A stretch of DNA of 64,000 nucleotides from Paramacrobiotus metropolitanus (GCF_019649055.1 NW_026570393.1:1-64000), one strand, 5' to 3'. Shown: positions 11,132-23,798, counted from the first letter of the stretch. Made by a program: numbers and translations. The notes: generated from the letters alone by a model not told the origin.

Positions 11132-11541
11132 TTATTTTAACAGTGGCGAACCATCGATGACCGACAAAATAAAAAAGGCCCTAACCATAAGAAGCATTAC
11201 GTACGTGATGTTGTGCACCTTACGGATTTCACTGTAGCAGTCAACAAGGAATGACAAAAATGACAACCAGGAATGACATCAGCCAATTCAAATGATAGAC
11301 ACAAGGGACACACTGACGCAGTGCAAGTCGTAATGCAGATGAAACCGCCTGCTCGATACAGTAATTACATGTGCACCGATGGATGCATGTAGCGTTATAC
11401 GAGTACAGTACAAAACTTCAAGTAGTTATCTTTGGGTTCGTTCCCGTAGCATAAGGACGGCGTTAAGTATTCGCAAATCCCGGTGCCAGCCGGCGGCATG
11501 ACGCTTTTCTAAATACAACTGCAGCCATATGGTCGGCTTAC
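11132..11541. other. Intergenic, nothing supported
   Basis: No coding frame, RNA gene or repeat that I can support. Confidence 0.5.
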
Positions 11542-11715
11542 TTACAGCTTAGGACAAAATGGTCGCATACCCAACATCTCCACATTCAGTACGAATGCAG
11601 CGCAGTGCACTGTACGACTGAGTTCAAAATATCCGTTTCGTACAAGTGCACTGCACCGCTTGCGTACAGAATGCTGGGTATGGGGCTATGCGACCATTTA
11701 GTCCTACATTGTACA
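11542..11715. mobile_element. MITE copy 1 (about 174 bp)
   Basis: Terminal inverted repeats of about 30 bp with small mismatches: AGGACAAAATGGTCGCATA at the left and its near reverse complement TATGCGACCATTTAGTCCT at the right. A near-identical copy lies at 54730-54897, differing mainly by a 6-bp indel near the middle. It has no coding capacity, so it is a non-autonomous DNA transposon. The transposase family is unknown. Confidence 0.8.
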
Positions 11716-12100
11716 TACTATCTGCACATGGCTAACGTACATACGAAAATGGCTAACGTACATACGAAACTTCGTTATGCACGTAGAAAGGTCGTTATGC
11801 CGCCTACAGAAAATTCACAAATGCTATTAGGAACCTTGAACTTATCAGCACCATATGAATTTTATCTTTTTGCATTCTTTGTTGGCTCAGAGTCACATAT
11901 AAACTTGGTAATGAACTGTAATTACGTATTTAACTAACAGCAGGATGCGCGCCAATACATTACTCATGATTCACGAATAACTTCTGATTTGTAGTTTTGC
12001 CACCCCTTGCCATCGTAAAACAAAAATAACAAAATTTGGCTTCACTTTATCAGTTGAAATAAAAAAACTCATAAAATAATTGGCTCAACTGTAATTAATG
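11716..12100. other. Intergenic with a 21-bp tandem duplication
   Basis: ATGGCTAACGTACATACGAAA is present twice in tandem (11728-11748 and 11749-11769). Otherwise AT-rich with no supported gene. Confidence 0.6.
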
Positions 12101-12106
12101 TTTATT
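12101..12106 (-). terminator. Polyadenylation signal of the crystallin-like gene
   Basis: AATAAA on the minus strand, about 50 bases after the stop codon. Confidence 0.6.
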
Positions 12107-12153
12107 AATAAGAACCAGAGGGATCACTGCTGCTTGTATCTTGAAATCGGTAT

Positions 12154-12615
12154 TCAGTAAGCGCATGTGCAACGTCCAGACCGGCTGTTATTATCCCAGG
12201 GTCTGCCGGTACCTGTCCACCATTCATAGCCTGGCTGCGTTGGTCGAAAGGTCCAGCTCTGGCCTTCGTAGTTGTTCAGATAGTAAAGCACTAGTTCGCA
12301 GCCGTACTGAACCCACACCGATGACATTTTGTCTGAACCGTAAGGTGCCGCGGCGAAGTTGATCGAAGTATCCTTCTGCCATTCGAAATAATCACCGGTA
12401 TAGTCATAGTTATCCCAGGCTTTGGCGCACGGGAAGGTCTTGCTGCTGCGCGGCAACGAATCCGAGCTGGCCGTCTGCACTTTCACAGCGGACAACAGGT
12501 CGGCAACCGACGCGGCGGGTTTATAGGTCCGCAGTTGGCTAAATAACGCTCCGGGTCCGGGCTGCGTAGCGGAAGCGGCATAGACTGCGGTTAAGGCAAC
12601 AAGGAGGCGCAACAT
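12154..12615 (-). CDS. Small secreted beta/gamma-crystallin-like protein
   Basis: 153 residues in a single exon, start ATG (complement of 12613-12615). The N-terminus is a clear signal peptide (MLRLLVALTAVYAASA, likely cut before TQPG), so the product is secreted. The mature part contains CAKAWDNYDYTGDYFEW and later GCELVLYYLNNYEGQSWTF. Both match the Greek-key pattern of crystallin folds (aromatic-x-xx-Y-x-G with a preceding hydrophobic strand), in the order of one two-motif domain. There are few cysteines and a short Ser/Arg-rich tail. On this strand an AATAAA signal follows the stop (complement of 12101-12106). Family assignment rests on the motif by eye. An unrelated small secreted beta protein is the alternative. 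Confidence 0.55.
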   Translation of the reverse strand: MLRLLVALTAVYAASATQPGPGALFSQLRTYKPAASVADLLSAVKVQTASSDSLPRSSKTFPCAKAWDNYDYTGDYFEWQKDTSINFAAAPYGSDKMSSVWVQYGCELVLYYLNNYEGQSWTFRPTQPGYEWWTGTGRPWDNNSRSGRCTCAY

Positions 12616-13328
12616 TTTTAGAAATGTGTGCGGTACCGAAGTAGAGAGAATTTAAGGATAAAACTGCGGTACAAATACAATCCATAAAATTTTTGTTGCT
12701 TTTATACTTATGCGTAATCAATAATTGTGTCGTATCTGTAATCTTGGCACCGCACCCGTCATTGTGCGTCGAAGATTATCTGCTCTCTTTGCGCACAGTG
12801 GTATTCATTTTCGCGTGGAAAATTGACAGGATTGCTTCTGCTAACGCACCGTATCAGCACACATACGGCTGGCTTAAGGATGGGCATTGTTGCGCTATCG
12901 GGTGCTCCGTGAAGTGAAGTGAAGTGAAGTGAAGTTTATTGTCCTTGCAACGAGGCGATTGCCCCCTCTAGGCTTCAGACAGCAGAAAGAAAACAGAGTG
13001 TAGAAACAATATCCAGAAATATAAACATGAAAACATGAAGGTCTTTTAAAACAAGCAGGAAACAAAACAAGCAAAGTAACACGCGTTGGCCATTAGCACA
13101 TGAATAGGCAGAAAGGAAGTGAGTACTTTTACTGCGGTTGCGAAAAGTCGTTTTTACCAATGTGGAAAAAGGGAGGGAGACGATCGCGCTGGGGTCGATG
13201 CGTAAAACCGAAACCCACGAAATGTACAAAGTAATTATTAAGTTTCTCAAAATTTTCAAAAGAAAACCGTGGGGAAAAGGAAAGCACCGACACTTACGCA
13301 CGTAATCGCCTTGTACTATCGTTGTCAA

Positions 13329-15241
13329 CTATATCGCAACCGTGAAATAATTGCAGGAAAGAAAGAGAAGTTGACACCAAACATTAAGTAACTTCACAAA
13401 CAATAAATATTCGAGTAAAAAAACATTTAAACAAGAGTTTTCACTTTTAACACTTTCTTTCAAGATCTTTACTGATGGCAAATTGTTCAGTTTCACGGTA
13501 TTCAGGGCTTCGGTAAAGGTGGCCAGCGTTACATACGCAATGGATTGTAGCGGAAGGTCATTCCAGACGGACACGAGTCTGTTGAGATATGATTCATGGG
13601 TGACTGGAACTGTTCTACCACAAATGGTTGTTGGAGCCGGTTTGATAGGACATGGATGCTTCAGGAGACGGTCAGATGTTCTGGTGTTACCTGCAACAGA
13701 CTCAAGCACAGCAGCCGAGAGCGTGAGCGGTGATACGATTTGGTCACCCAACGGAATTACTTGGAACACCAATTTGTAAATAAACAACAAGGCTTTTTTC
13801 AAACGACGTATGCTTAGATCGTCCCATTTTAGCTCTTTAGCCGTTTGTTGTAATTCAGGACACCGTTGCCTAAGCGTAGGGTTTTGGTAAATCTTCTTTG
13901 ACAACGTTCGATTATTTTTCTTGACTGTTTCAGCACCGGATGCGTTAGGGAGCAGCAGTAATCGAGAACTGAGAGGACGAGTGATTCGAAAAGCCGAATG
14001 CGAGCCCCGTAGTCCGTGTATCGAAAAACATGATTAATGTAGCCAATTCTTTGGTTACATTTTTTTGCTACATTTTCACTGTTAACTTTAAAATTAAGTT
14101 TTCGATCAACAGACACTCCAAGGTGCTTAACATGATCACATTTCGGAACGGGAACGTCATTTATACTGTACTGGAATGGTGAGATCTTATCTTTTTTCTT
14201 CGAGAAATGAACATGGGCAGATTTACTGGGATTGAGAATCAGCTGCTTGGTGTTAAGCCATTCATTCAAATTTTTCAGGTCTCCCTGCAGCAACTGGCTA
14301 TCTGTAGTGTTGGTAACAGGACGTAGCAGAACAATGTCGTCCGCGAAAACGTACACAGCGCTTCCGTTTTTCAGTGCACGAATAATGAAATTTAGGACGC
14401 ATATGAACAGTAAAGGTCCCAACACAGAACCCTGAGGTACGCCGCTGTACACTGGTAGTTCATCGGAGATTTCGTTATCAACAACGACACGTTGCAGGCG
14501 GTTTTTCAAATAGTCAGAAATTAGGTGCACAATCTGACTAGGGAGATTCATTTCGGTTAACGCACTGATTATTGATTCGTGAGAAAGCTTATCGAAAGCT
14601 TTAGAACAGTCCAAAAATACGGCGTCTACAGCAATACCGTTATTAATAAAATCGTTAACAGTTTTAACAAAAAGAAAGAGCTGTAATTCAGTTGATCTTT
14701 TATGCCGGTAAGCAAACTGATGGTCGAAAAGAATTTTATTTTTATTTAAGTGATCACGAATTAGTTGGTCAAGACATCGCTCAAAAATTTTCGAAACAGG
14801 GTTCAACATCGACACTGGTCTGTAACTGCCCGGTTTTCTGTGATCTGTTGCAACCTTCGGCACCGGGGTGATGTAAGATTGCTTCCATCTTGCAGGAAAC
14901 TGACCCTCGTTAATAGCAGCACTGAATACCAATTTAAGCGGAGCGATGATTGACGGCGCAGCAATTTTAAGAAGCTTGTTTGTTATTTCGAATTTTCCGC
15001 TAGATGTTGTAACAGAAATTTTTGCTAATTGTTCGAAAATTAAAAGTTCTGAGATTTCCCAAATTTCATTGTTATTACAAATTAAATTTAAGTTCGAGCC
15101 ACTACAGTGCCCATCGCACGGAGACTGAGAATCACGGTATAAAGAGTTCAGAGTATCTGCCTTATCCCTGTCCGTAGTTACTAGTTTGCCATCGCCAACG
15201 TTGAGCGGTGGCATACCGATTCGGCCATTTAACGACTTCAT
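13329..15241 (-). pseudogene. LINE reverse transcriptase, frameshifted near its C-terminus
   Basis: The main frame runs 15241-13829 with the reverse transcriptase blocks in order: an RPVSMLNPVSKIFER block, FLDCSKAFDKLSH (first catalytic Asp), GVPQGSVLGPLLF, and the catalytic FADD box in VYVFADDIVLLRPV, followed by HLGVSVDRKLNF. Near 13880 the homologous reading moves to another frame: RCQRRFTKTLRLGN is continued by PELQQTAKELKWDDLSIRRL in the overlapping ORF ending at 13329. This identifies a single indel. The catalytic core looks intact but the protein as written is broken. Confidence 0.85.
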
Positions 15242-15455
15242 GTACCGCCAAAATTTCGAAGGATTATTTCTATAAGCCGTAGATACATCACTAAGCTTAT
15301 GCTGGCCGAACTTCCTGATAAGAGAGGTACATTTTTAGAAAGATTTTTCCATTTTATTTTTCGTCAGCCGACTTTATGTTTTCACGGTACAATCTAAAAG
15401 CACGATCTCTCGAATTAATTATTTTTTAATGTTTCTGGGATATTTCATAGATCCT

Positions 15456-16415
15456 TTACGTATTTTTACTTCGGCATATGTAAAAACGATCTAGCAATCT
15501 CAAGAAAGGTTTTTCGAATTTTTCCGCACGCTGGTTAGCATTAAGGTTAGCGAACAGGTTTGTCCAATCAACAGCTTTAAGCCCATCATTAAAATTACTA
15601 ATAAGGTTACTCTCAATTTTCCACCGCATTACTGTACGGAATCTTCTCCGAAACTTTTTAACTTTTAAAAAAAATTCAAAACCAATATGATCATTGGAAG
15701 AAGAGGGCGGACAAATCGGCTTAGCTGGTTCGAATAGCGCGTTTGCACTTATCAAGCACAAATCAAGACAATTTTGCTCTCTAGTTGGAAAGTCGATTAT
15801 TTGCGCTAATCCGAATTCTTTTACCGCATTTAACAATTCCCTGCTGGCTGGTCTAATTGCTGTTTTATTTGACCAGTTGATATCGGGCCGATTAAAATCA
15901 CCCAAAATTACACACCTTGCAAACAATTGAGGAGAGAAATTAGAACGCAGATGTTCAATTAGGGCAGGGACAGCGTGCATGCATTTATCTGGAGACGAAT
16001 AGAAGGCAATAAAAATTCGCTTGAGTGACCGAGATTCTACACACAAAATTTCCAGTGCAGGTGACTCTAGCTCCGGCCTGTGAATCGCTCGTAAAGAATT
16101 GCGTATAACAATGGCCACACCGCCACGACCATCAGCTCTAGCTTTTCGAAAGACAATAAAATTATCTAGGTCAGCAAAACAGGAATCTGTCGTAGAAGGC
16201 CTGTCGTGAGTTTCAGTAAGAATGGTCACATCACTGCCTGAACAGAATAATTTTACTTCGTCTTTTTTGTTGCTAACGCTATTCACATTACAACACCGCA
16301 CACGGATGTTTTCTAAAGAAGACGGATGTTTCGGCTGCCCTACAACTTCGGCATGATCAGTAATTTTAAAATTATTCAAATAAGCAAGATCGTTAGTTTC
16401 AAAAGTCCCTAACAC
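15456..16415 (-). pseudogene. LINE apurinic-type endonuclease domain
   Basis: An open segment of about 319 codons with the order of an APE-type endonuclease: RCCNVNSVSNK near the N-terminus (active-site Asn region), LTETHD (catalytic Glu region), GDFNRPDINW (catalytic Asp/Asn), and SSNDHIGFEF (terminal DH). This nicks target DNA to prime reverse transcription. It has no ATG at the open start, and stop codons separate it from the transcriptase frame (about 15242-15455), so it is a relic of one longer ORF. Confidence 0.8.
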
Positions 16416-16440
16416 GTGACCGTGTTTGTCCTTAACCCTG

Positions 16441-17539
16441 GCACGTGTTTACATCCATTATTTTCCCGGTTTCATTAGTGGGTCTTTGCAATTGTAGTTG
16501 ATCCATTTTGCATGAAATCTTATCAAATGTGGGAAGGTGTGCGTGCGGGTAGTTTACCATACTGTAATACCTACATATAGGTTATGTGTTCACAACGTTT
16601 ATGTAGGTATTAACATCTATTAACACCTTTTTGTATCGAAAATGGGTTGCAATAAAATCAATGTTCGCAGAATATTTTATATAATTGTGAATTTCTATCT
16701 TCTGTTCTTTTAGTTACGTAGTTTTGGTACAAACTACAAAGTAGTCTGATTCATTCATCTGCAGTTTAATATTTCTTCTCTCTTCATCTACCCTGAGTCT
16801 CTTTTTCTTCTCTTTCTTTCTTTCCCTCTGAGTCCGAAGTGAAAAACTACTGTTTATTGCTGGCATTGGCCGTATCGCAAAGATGACCTTGTTTCAAAAC
16901 GAGGTGACGAGAAGTAAATAAGTGGTGCTTTACTATTTAATTTTCTACAGTAATTCCACAGTGTGCACTACTACTATAAACAATCGTTGTTTACATAAGA
17001 AGTTAAGAAATACAGCACTAACCATGGGCCGACGGCCGTGGGTTGCCAGGCCCATGTCTGTTTTGCCATTGTAAAATTAAGTACTGTCCCTCACAGACCG
17101 CAACGTTACGAACAAGTATTACGTACTTTCCTAGGCAACTGCGTGCTGCATACTAATATTATGGTGTTGCAGTCGGCACCTTTAGCCGAAAATAATATAT
17201 CAATGGCGTTTTTATCTCATGCTATTGGCCTGTCACCGCCTGTCTGTCAGCCTTTTACAACAGCGATCGCAAAGCTATGTAAAGTACAACGGTTCTAAAG
17301 TAAAATATAAAGCGAAGCTGTCTATGTAGGTGTTCTTCGGTTAGATAAATGGCACTTTGAATCAAATAATCATTCCTGCATCCAGTGCGATGCGTTAGAC
17401 CACCGGCTGATAACAGCATTATCATTCTATTCTTCGTTATATGCCTCAAAGACCGATTGCTGATTCGCTGGAGACAACGTACATATTCGTAGATGCTTCC
17501 CCCTGCGCGAAAGAGAGAGCTCCAAACAAGAAGTATGCC
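16441..17539. other. Intergenic, nothing supported
   Basis: AT-rich DNA between the LINE and the next gene. No convincing exon; the region just before 17540 may hold the promoter or 5' UTR of the three-finger-like gene. Confidence 0.5.
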
Positions 17540-18194
17540 ATGCAGTTCTGGATATGGGATGCTGTGGCCGTTGTCTGTGTGATTCACATCACATACATGT
17601 ACCCTGTTACGGCATTCTGGTGTTTCTTCTGTGAGAACGTCACGGAATGTACTAGCACGCAAACGAGAATGCGCAACTGCACAGAGGAGCGACATTGTCA
17701 GACAATATTTACAAACGGTATGCTTGTAAGCCTTTATCTGTAGATTAATTTTCATACTACAAGCTGACAAGATACTGCTCGCATTAAATGAAATAAAAGC
17801 GAATCAGTGATTATTTTGAACTCAGGTCATGCATGGTCATGCACCACAAGGGATAACGTAACAAATTGCGATTTTGGTAAACAGTACGCGCTAAGCGCTA
17901 TTAATCGCATGTGCACAATTTCGACAATATTGTGTTTTTCAGTAGCAGCCAGCAAACTAGCGTGACCTTTTAATTTTACCGTCAGGTGTGGCAAGCTACA
18001 GTAACTGCTCGTCGAAATGGGGACTGACAGCCGCCTGCAAACATAGTGTCGCAAACGAGGGCGATGTGTGCGTGTGTAACGTCCAACGCGAAGGACAACT
18101 GTGCAACAAGTACCGCCATTTAGAAGGTACAGTACACGCATGTACAAAGCCTGTATACGCTCACCATCTACCATCTGCGCGGTGCCTCTCATAG
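17540..18194 (+). CDS. Secreted three-finger (Ly6-like) protein, two exons
   Basis: Exon 1 17540-17717, intron 17718-17985 (GTATGC...CAG), exon 2 17986-18194; phase 1 is kept across the junction, giving 128 residues. The N-terminus (MQFWIWDAVAVVCVIHITYM) is a hydrophobic signal sequence. The mature part is cysteine-rich with FCENVTEC, RNC, RHCQ, SNCSS, AACKH, and the end motif DVCVCNVQREGQLCNK. The final C-x-C-N...LCN pattern is typical of three-finger domains of the Ly6/CD59 or type-I receptor ectodomain kind. A short basic tail follows. There is no clear transmembrane or GPI tail, so it is probably secreted. Another family member lies at 30077. Family level is moderately sure; partner unknown. 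Confidence 0.6.
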
Positions 18195-20449
18195 AAAATT
18201 ACAACAGCATTTTGTTCTTCAACCGCGGTATATGAATATCGGTTACCAAGCGTTCCCGCTCTTTTGCAGAAGTTCCGTATTATAAACCGAAAGAAGCCGA
18301 AAATGGCGATATTTCTCTGCCGTCCAGCTTGTGGATACAATGGGGGATTTGGTTGTGGTTGATGGTTATTTGATTGTAGGGTGATGTGCTTAGCGTTCGT
18401 GGCAGAATCCTTTTGCGGGAATGACGTAACTTACGTTTACCACGTCGCTCTGTGAAGCAGCTGCTGTACGTTTTGTTTAAATTTTAATCTGTGATTACGA
18501 GGCCAAAACAAGATGGATTAAATGACAGGAATGTCTTGAAGTATTAAATTTGTTGAACTGAACTACATACATAAACAGAGGTGCGTACAGATATACATGT
18601 AGTATTTTCAATCGCCGTACCGGGATTAATTTTTGGTAAGGGCAAACGCCAAACACATGTCATCGAAACGGGGGTCAATCCCGCAAGCCACATGACTTGG
18701 CTTATTTTTGCACCTGAAACCTGTCGGTAGCCACAAAAATTAATATCGTATTCCACTACGCAGAGCTTCTTGAAGCATTTATTATACAATTCATACGTCA
18801 CACCGCAGTACTTATTAGCTAATTCCATCATTCGTAATTCTGATTTCCATCTTTGACATAACGAATGATGTAAATCGGGCAATCGATTAATATTAATTTA
18901 CTGGGACATTTAAACCCAGAAACCCTTTCCACACAAATAAGCACCGGTGCGTTACTATAAATTATAAATAACGTCTTAGCTGAAACGCCATCTGCATGAT
19001 TGGAAGAGCAACCTTCACTTAAGAAACTAGTTTTAAATATTCATAGCGTCTTCTGCCATTTTCCATGGCGTGACTACGCTTATCTTGAAAATCAGGTGCT
19101 GCATTCAATATTCGGCTTCAGAGCATATCGCATAAAGAGCGTAGCACAGTTTTGACGGGCGGTGGAAGTCCAACATCTGATTCCTGATGCTGAAAGTCTA
19201 TGTGGTGTCCGCACTGTCCGGTAAGCGATAAGACAAATTAGTTGTATCGATTTTTGTATGTCAAGCAAGTACGGTGTGTGTTATAATATTTGTACAGGAA
19301 AATATGCAGCATACTGATGGGCTCGGAAGTTGTGCTTGTTTGTCTCTTTCTTTTCAAAAATTGCTGCATAAAATCTTCAATTAATTTCGACCAAAGGTTG
19401 GCATTTTTTTTAATCCTGTTCTCATATATTTGAAATTTCGATTTCGATACCTCCTTAGAAGCGCTGATAATGATCAACCAGTTCAGCAACGTTTTTACTC
19501 TTTATAACGTGAAGTATGTCGTACATTCTTGGTAATAATAAAAAAGGATGCCGAGAACATTATTATTAAATGTTTTGTATTAAACTTGAGAAAATTAAAA
19601 TTCAAGCACTTACATAGCATTAACGCGTGAGTAACTCTCTTTCAAATTAATATTCCGCGGCGATTAGCGCGTAAAGGCGGTATGACGCATTTGATTTGCT
19701 TAATTACGCAGTAAATAACGCCACTTTAACGCATTTAACCAGATCAAGACGGTAAGGAAAGCTGTGATGCATGTAAAACGCCTACCCTTTTGCCTGCGTA
19801 AAAGTCTTATTAAAAATATATATGTATCGATAAATATCTTGCTCCAGCAAATAGCCTGCAGAAAGGTCAACGGGCATGATTGTCCCTGTTTACGGGTAAG
19901 TGATTGATTCCTGTGGGATCACTGAGCCCATCCGGCGGCGACCATCCCCGATGTTTATCCGAAGAGCATGTTTTTGCCGTACAGATTTATCGTTGAATCG
20001 GTGATTCATGTCTTCGTGATTCCCTGTCTCGTCTTAAGGATTAAGTCAGACCGAACACTACGAATACCCTCAGTTCTATTAAGAATTTTACATCACCTCT
20101 TATTTCCAGCTATGTTCTTTGTTAAGGCCAACCGAAAAGCGAGCATTTTAATTCTGCTTACGTCTTTTCATGGAAGAAAAATCTTTTATATGGAAATTCC
20201 GTGGCGACTGGTCTTGGTGAGAGAAAGCCGCGCACCTGCCCATCGAAAGGCTTCCTGAACTGCTGATTCAGCAGGATATTTTGGGGCAGGCTGATCTTCC
20301 ACGTGAAAGAGGACGCTCTCAATAGAATCGGTTCTATCCCGTGGTCTCGTTAAAATTTAATCGTGTTAATATACATAAAACCAGACCGGCATTTAAAATT
20401 GGATGGAAAATTTTAATGACTTCACTGACCTTACAAGATTCTGCCCGGA
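18195..20449. other. Intergenic, one doubtful cysteine-rich frame
   Basis: The minus-strand frame 18544-18882 has nine cysteines, among them SLCQRW, NKYCG, YNKCF, KKLCVV and INFCGY. It begins at a non-ATG codon, has no visible splice acceptor, and matches no family I know. The rest of the interval is AT-rich without supported features. Confidence 0.4.
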
Positions 20450-20457
20450 TATATAAA
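20450..20457 (+). promoter_or_regulatory. TATA box of the first 7TM receptor gene
   Basis: TATATAAA about 62 bases upstream of the receptor ATG, a normal distance for a short 5' UTR. Confidence 0.6.
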
Positions 20458-20518
20458 TGTTCCACATACTTCGACTAAAGATTCTCCTGACGAAGTGCCT
20501 CAACTGTAAACCAGCACA

Positions 20519-22082
20519 ATGTCCGACGCTGCCGGAACCAACCGCTCCACCAATTCCACCGTCCGCAACGCGACCATCCCGAAATCCCTCTTCGCCTTTG
20601 TCCGCGCCGACTTTGATGCTTTCTTCATCTTTACCTTAGTCATATGTTCCGTGGGCACGATTCTTTTCGCACTACTTCTAGCCACTCTCCTGAATCAGCG
20701 CAAACTCTTCCACGGCTCCCGCTATCTCATCATGAACCAGCTGGTAGTGGAAATGCTGCTGCTGGGCTTCCACCTCCCGGCGGCGGTCATCGGGGCGTAC
20801 GACGCGGAGATCCACAACAGCATGCGGGTGTTCTTCAACGAGAGCTTCTGTTTCTGGCAGACCTTCCTCTTTAAATCCGCTATTGCCAGCAGCATGTGGG
20901 GGCTGTTTGCGCTAGCCCTGAATCGATTAATAGCGGTGTGGGTGCGAACCCCGGGTCAGTACGAGTATTGGTCCCGACCCAGTATCCAGTGGGCGCAGGT
21001 CATCTTCATCTGGGTCATCGGATTTGCGTGCCAACTGTACTTTGCACTGTGGAGTTATGCCGCGACCTTTGCCGCGATATTCCCGCTGCGGCAGTGCCGG
21101 ACATACGGGACAGTGTCGTTGGATGTCGGGCAGAGTTTGGGGATCTATGTGCCGTTGGCCGGTACGGCGCTGGTGTATATGGTCCTCATTGCGAAACTGT
21201 TGGCGCATAAGCTGCGGAAGAAGAGAGGAACGGTGCAGGTTGGGCAGCAACCGGCACCCGATAAAACGATGGTTAACCGGCGTATCCTACTGGCAAAGGT
21301 AGATTACTTTTCGCACTATAAATAACTGCGGCAGTGGCAGTAAATCTTTTTTGCCAATTCGACTACGAGTTCAACGAAAGCACCTGTACATATGACGGTT
21401 AAAACAAATCGTTCTTCATTGCTAATATAGGTTAAGAAATTTCTGTCCTGTCTTTATTAAAAATTAATTCGATGCAAAAAATACCGATTTTGAAAAGGGC
21501 GTTTCATGGGAACATTAGATTAGGGACTACTCAGAAATGGAAGCAGTGATGGGACAGCAAGCACCGGTTTATTAGGAATCCGACGCAGCTGGCACACCTT
21601 ATGCATGATTATGGAGCTTAAATAAAAAGCTGTCTCTTGTATGTGGTTAAAGATCATGTATTCATTTTGCAGGTATTGTGCACCACCGCCTTCATCCACT
21701 GCGTTGCGTTCTTACTGTACCCGGTGTTTAACATGGCCAACGGCGGCCGTCCCGTGGGTACCCCCGTCACCGGGCTGTGGTTCCGTACGGCGTTTCACAT
21801 TGGTCAGCTCTCGACACCGGTATGAATGTTGGATGCGTTAAGAATAAGACTGATTTAACCGTATCTGCGAGAAATATCGTCATGTTCTCCTTGTAGATAA
21901 CATTCTTCGTCATGAGCCATGACTGCCGCAAGGCGCTGAAACGTCTGCTACATTTGGGACGACAGGAAGAAGACAGTCACACCTACATGTCGGGAGCGAC
22001 AGGAGGAACAGGGCACAGCCACTCCGGGCATAAAAAGCTACAGCACAGTCACGGAACTGCGAAATCTGATACAAAAGTTTAG
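20519..22082 (+). CDS. Orphan 7TM receptor, family member 1
   Basis: Three exons: 20519-21298, 21673-21819, 21897-22082, all in phase 0, total 370 residues. The extracellular N-terminus has several N-glycosylation sites (NRST, NSTV, NATI). Seven hydrophobic segments follow. Family hallmarks shared with three other genes in the window are KLFHGSRYLI after TM1, FCFWQTF at the start of TM3 with the ECL2 cysteine in FPLRQCR (the usual disulfide pair), and RRILLAK before TM6. The end of TM3 reads ALNRLIAV, so only the Arg of E/DRY is kept. TM7 lacks NPxxY and ends STP-ITFFVMSHDCRK. The tail is His/Ser-rich. It is probably a rhodopsin-like orphan; ligand unknown. The intron after LLAK is unique to this copy. 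Confidence 0.85.
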
Positions 22083-22824
22083 ACCAAACGGATGTTGTTT
22101 ATCGGTGATGATTCCAAATTTATTATTCTTTAGCCGATCCAATGAACCTGCTGCCGTTATAATGCCACATGCGCTGCGCAAACCAAGCATATACGTGACG
22201 TGCAGACACAGTCCCAGTGCGTGAGCATTGTTATTTTTGATGAATATTGACGGCGTTCTACATTTTGCAATAATGCGGGTAGCCTAGTTTCGTGTGCATT
22301 GCCAATTATATTACCAATCCTGTAAATAATGATATTACCTAGCTAATGCTAATGCCGTGTTATGACATGTACAGAATAATATTATCGTCTGTACGTGCAG
22401 ATCTTGTGGCTGACAGTGAAAACACGTCGTTGATATAATGATAACCCGCGTAATGCGTGTCTCCGGAGACCTTTACGAGAGCGCTGCTGGAATTAAATAT
22501 GGCGAACACATTACGTGCGGTTGTTGCACTTGCCTTACAAGTTTGCGTGCTTGCTGTATAGACCCGTGGTTCAAAAAGCTTCCAAAGTCATGGTGTTACC
22601 GGATAGGAATAATAATATTTAGAAAATAAATTTGCTCAGTGTATGCTACTGGCCAGCTCGGATGGCAAAGTGCGGCCTAACATTATAATAGTTAGCTGTT
22701 ATTATTGTGTGAGATTTCAGTGGAAAATTTGTTTAATTATTATAACCCGTACTGGATTCGCCGTTGGTTTTATTTTGGGGCGCTAAGCCGGTATGGTACT
22801 GCAATATCAGATTCACAGCATTCT
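22083..22824. other. Intergenic, nothing supported
   Basis: AT-rich spacer; no frame or repeat that I can support. Confidence 0.5.
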
Positions 22825-23185
22825 TTTCCGATTTTAAAATGAATTTAAAAAATTTTAAAATTCATTTTAAAATTATAGGAGCCTCGAATTGGTTCACTTT
22901 CGACTTTATGGCCATGTGTCTTTTACAGCAAAGTTCCAAGAAGATCGGGTAATAACCAGACTTTTGGTACACAGCTATGCTGTTTAACTTTTCTCCCATT
23001 TCAGTTTGCCATATCTCGGCAACCGGATGTCGCGCGCACAAACGGTTTTCGGAACAATGTATACAAATCATTCAGCTTTAGAATAACATAAAATACTACA
23101 AAATGTCACCGGAGTGCGCGAAAGCGAAAGTTTCAGCATATGTATACCATTTTTGACACCATGTACCGGGCCATTTCTTTTAGAA
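22825..23185. mobile_element. Truncated foldback element, copy 3
   Basis: Starts at the palindromic centre (TTTTAAAATGAATTT...AAATTCATTTTAAAA, 22833-22873) and continues as one arm of the family seen complete at 51445-52129 and 55265-55853. Shared words include CTTTTGGTACAC, CGGCAACCGGATG, CGCGCGCACAAACGG, GTGCGCGAAAG and CATGTACCGGGCCA. The left arm is missing and the right end has drifted. Confidence 0.75.
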
Positions 23186-23798
23186 CAGCTGCAGGAACGG
23201 TTGTGTTGTATACTTTCTGTAATTACCTATTTGAAAGATGTTATTTTCTGTGTTTCTACGGCCTCGTGTTTCTAGCTGCGATGACACGGCACAGTATTGT
23301 CGCATGAGTATGCGGCACTATAAGACAAGATTAAAAGAGAACTGTATTTCAACCAACTGAACCAAGTTATCGTTAACCAAGAAATTTCATTAAGCACATC
23401 AGAATGTACATTTTACAGAAAGTACGCAAAGGTCGAAGTGCGCAAAGGTCGGCATATGAGCATAAGCTTATGGACTAAATTAACCGAAATACACCGAGAT
23501 ACAGTGCGAGTAAACAGAAAACAAAACACGCATACACGCGAACAGCAAAAGTTGATGTTACCCCGGTATGTTTGACGTATTCCCATATGAAAGGCAGTAG
23601 GTATGTAAGTTTTTCGCAATGTCGCAACAACGAAAGGGAAATATCCTGAATTTTGGTTGTCTTTCCAATGTTTAAACTTTAACTATCGAGTAGAACAACC
23701 GCGCGCTTTTTTGTTAACTGCATGGCTGTTGCCTGGTAAAAAGATATCGGAATTACATAAATAACGGGAAAACATGGAACTATCGGAAATGCATGACA
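23186..23798. other. Intergenic, nothing supported
   Basis: No supported feature; the part near 23799 is the 3' flank of the minus-strand receptor gene. Confidence 0.5.

Larger units (their letters stand above)
12911..16440 (-). mobile_element. Decayed non-LTR retrotransposon (CR1/L2-like LINE)
   Basis: On the minus strand the order is endonuclease, reverse transcriptase, 3' untranslated region, AATAAA, then a short repeat tail of five ACTTC units (GAAGT on the plus strand, 12911-12935). A microsatellite tail instead of poly(A) fits CR1/L2-type elements. The endonuclease and transcriptase frames are separated by stops and the C-terminus is frameshifted, so the copy is inactive. The left end in element orientation is near 16440 and is not sharply defined. 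No flanking duplication was identified. Confidence 0.85.

Noticed and set aside
18544-18882. Cysteine-rich minus-strand frame, considered as insulin-like or other peptide hormone
   Set aside because: Cysteine spacing does not fit insulin, there is no ATG or acceptor at the open start, and no signal peptide.
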